From the NCBI GenBank assembly GCA_003157675.1, contig PMKG01000199.1, positions 1 through 7,210 of the forward strand: a DNA stretch of 7,210 bases, in the 5' to 3' direction. The notes below the pieces were generated by a model. The model did not search any database. It was not told the DNA's origin and saw only the letters and a list, made by a program, of their open reading frames with translations. The stretch is from Acidobacteriota bacterium. Its GTDB lineage: Bacteria; Acidobacteriota; Vicinamibacteria; Vicinamibacterales; Fen-181. The position numbers and the translations under genes were made by a program. Shown in pieces: positions 5,788 through 7,210 of the stretch (the stretch's first letter is position 1; each line of letters opens with the position of its first letter).

Positions 5788-6534
5788 ATGATGGACAAGG
5801 TCGTGGTGATCACCGGCGCCAGCGGAGGCATCGGCGCGGCGCTGGCTGAGCTTCTGGCCGCGCGCGGGGCGTCACTCGCGCTGGCCGCGCGGCGGGAGGC
5901 CGAACTGAACGCCGTGGCCTCGCGGTGCGGCGAGCGGACACTGGCCGTCGTCGCCGACGTGACGAGCCGTGCCGACGTGCGCCGGATCGTGCAGGCGGCG
6001 ATCGGGAGGTTCGGGCGGGTCGACGTGCTCGTGAACAACGCCGGCCGCGGCATCAGCCGCCCGCCCTCGCAGTTGACCGACGAGGACATCGACGAGATGA
6101 TGCGCGTCAACGTGAAGTCGGCGCTCTACGGCATGCAGGAGATCCTGCCGCACTTTTGCGGGCGTGGCACCGGCCACGTCATCAACGTCTCGTCGATGCT
6201 CGGGCGCATTCCCTACGTCGTAACCCGCGCCGCCTACAGCGCGTCGAAGCACTACCTCGACGCGCTCACCGCCAACTTCAGGGCCGAGGTGCAGCAGACC
6301 GACCCCGCCATCCAGTTCTCGCTCGTGTCGCCCGGCGTCGTGCGCACCGACTTCGGGATGAACGCTCGTCACGGGGGGCCCGATTCGCCCCAGATACCTG
6401 ACGCGCAGACCGCGGAGGAGGTGGCGGCGGTCATCGCCGATGTGATTGAATCTCCTCGCCCCGACGTGTACACGCGCCCGGGATCCCGCAAGCGCGTGGC
6501 GGAGTATTACAAGTCGGTAGGAGAAGACGCGTAG
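5788..6534 (+). CDS. Short-chain dehydrogenase/reductase (SDR), classical type
   Basis: A 248-residue soluble NAD(P)-dependent oxidoreductase with a Rossmann fold. Visible landmarks: the nucleotide loop TGASGGIG (9-16), two Arg after strand 2 (AARR, 33-36; suggests NADP preference), ADV (56-58), NNAG (83-86), the structural Asn N109, Ser in INVSS (S136 probably catalytic), YSASK (Y150 and K154) and SPGVVRT (181-187). The complete Asn-Ser-Tyr-Lys tetrad predicts an active enzyme. The substrate cannot be read from sequence, and general SDR paralogs of this type act on varied ketones or alcohols. GGGAG (5779-5783) is 4 bases from the ATG at 5788 and 7 from the next ATG at 5791, so either may be used. 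The reading frame is open further upstream, but only through repeat sequence. A PhzF-family gene follows after 56 bases on the same strand. Confidence 0.94.
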   Translation: MMDKVVVITGASGGIGAALAELLAARGASLALAARREAELNAVASRCGERTLAVVADVTSRADVRRIVQAAIGRFGRVDVLVNNAGRGISRPPSQLTDEDIDEMMRVNVKSALYGMQEILPHFCGRGTGHVINVSSMLGRIPYVVTRAAYSASKHYLDALTANFRAEVQQTDPAIQFSLVSPGVVRTDFGMNARHGGPDSPQIPDAQTAEEVAAVIADVIESPRPDVYTRPGSRKRVAEYYKSVGEDA

Positions 6535-6540
6535 TAGGCG

Positions 6541-6568
6541 GCCGTCAGTCTTCAGCCGTCGGCCGTCA
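6541..6568. repeat. Heptamer array, GCCGTCA family (4 units)
   Basis: Four in-phase 7-base units, two of them exactly GCCGTCA, one GCCGTCG and one GTCTTCA. The array starts 6 bases after the dehydrogenase stop and fills much of the 56-base gap before the PhzF-family gene. It is the same word as at 1069-1103. Confidence 0.65.
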
Positions 6569-6590
6569 GCCCCCTGGCAGTGAGGAACTC

Positions 6591-7210
6591 ATGGAACTCC
6601 GTCTCTACCAAATCGATGCCTTCGCCGACCGGTTGTTCAGCGGCAATCCCGCCGCGGTCTGTCCGCTCGAGGCGTGGCTGCCCGACGAGACGATGCAGAA
6701 GATCGCGTTCGAGAATAACCTGTCCGAGACCGCGTTCTACGTGCGGACCGACCGAGGCTTCCACATCCGGTGGTTCACGCCGGCCGTGGAGGTCGCCCTC
6801 TGCGGGCACGCCACGCTCGCCACGGCGTACGTCATCTTCACGCACGACCGTCATCCGGGCGACACGATCGAACTTGCGTCGAAGAGCGGTCCGCTGAAAG
6901 TGCGGCGCGAAGGGGAGTTGCTGGTGCTGGATTTCCCGGCCGGGCGACCGGCGCCGGCGCCAGCGCCGCCGGGACTCGTCGAGGCGCTCGGCCGCGTGCC
7001 GGTCGAGACGCTCAAGGGGACGACCGATTACCTCATCGTCTACGAAACCGAGGAGGACGTGGCCACGCTCACGCCCAACATCCCCGACCTCGGCCGGGTC
7101 GACGCCCGTGGCATCGTCGTAACCGCGCCCGGGCGGCAGGTGGATTTCGTGTCGCGCTTCTTCGCGCCGCGGGTGGGCGTCGCCGAGGACCCGGTCACCG
7201 GTTCGGCGCA
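6591..7210 (+). CDS. PhzF-family isomerase/epimerase-like protein, 3' end cut by window edge
   Basis: The first 206 residues are visible, of about 260-300 expected for the family. Landmarks: the N-terminal strand LYQIDAFADRLFSGNPAAV (5-23), NNLSETAF (42-49) with E46 matching the catalytic Glu of PhzF, WFTPAVEVALCGHAT (61-75) with H73, and GVAEDPVTGSA (196-206) with D200, which opens the second half of the two-lobed diaminopimelate-epimerase-like fold. Family members catalyse proton shifts or isomerisation on small acids. Only true PhzF makes phenazine, and no other phenazine gene is seen, so that role should not be assumed. GAGG (6582-6585) lies 5 bases before the ATG. The gene is probably co-transcribed with the upstream dehydrogenase. 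Confidence 0.93.
   Translation, partial: MELRLYQIDAFADRLFSGNPAAVCPLEAWLPDETMQKIAFENNLSETAFYVRTDRGFHIRWFTPAVEVALCGHATLATAYVIFTHDRHPGDTIELASKSGPLKVRREGELLVLDFPAGRPAPAPAPPGLVEALGRVPVETLKGTTDYLIVYETEEDVATLTPNIPDLGRVDARGIVVTAPGRQVDFVSRFFAPRVGVAEDPVTGSA

Noticed and set aside
4646..5791. A 381-residue open frame on the plus strand opposite the glutamyltransferase-like gene
   Set aside because: It is antisense to a well-supported gene, and its end is translated heptamer repeat; long shadow frames are expected at this GC content.
6591..7210. Phenazine biosynthesis cluster
   Set aside because: Only a PhzF-family protein is present; most family members have other roles and no other phz gene is visible.

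Overview
This is a 7.2 kb high-GC bacterial chromosomal window with no rRNA, tRNA or taxonomic marker gene. Several traits together suggest an Acidobacteriota genome, perhaps of the Vicinamibacteria type: a TonB-type protein with duplicated C-terminal domains, an exported divergent gamma-glutamyltransferase-family enzyme, a YtrA-type GntR regulator coupled to a slipin, and short repeated words in the spacers. That assignment is inference. I see no phage, insertion sequence, CRISPR array or integrase.

Left part (1-1104), minus strand: a GntR/YtrA-type repressor gene overlaps by 4 bases (ATGA) a slipin (SPFH/Band 7) membrane gene that runs off the left edge. A near-consensus promoter (TTGACA, 17 bases, TACACT) precedes the regulator. 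A 20-base near-perfect palindrome lies inside the promoter spacer, which is the classic layout for autorepression. The predicted transcript is almost leaderless for the regulator, while the slipin has a strong Shine-Dalgarno.

Middle (1109-2925): a minus-strand protein with two TonB C-terminal domains and a plus-strand seven-helix membrane protein are transcribed divergently. The 98-base spacer between them holds a perfect 14-base palindrome next to a TACAAT box.

Centre-right (2926-5617), minus strand: an exported enzyme of the gamma-glutamyltransferase family keeps its nucleophilic Thr but lacks the residues that bind the glutamyl group in classical enzymes. Downstream of it is a small exported protein of unknown function, followed in the same frame after a single TGA by a second, diverged copy of the same domain that has no start or signal peptide of its own. 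Inverted heptamer repeats bracket this broken tandem gene.

Right (5618-7210), plus strand: a short-chain dehydrogenase/reductase and a PhzF-family isomerase (cut by the right edge), 56 bases apart and probably co-transcribed.

The most striking signal runs across the window. Five spacers carry in-phase 7-base tandem words of two families (GGCTCAR and GCCGTCA). Four of the five arrays begin within about 6 bases of a stop codon. I see no stretch over 300 bases without a gene; the longest spacer is 5618-5787.
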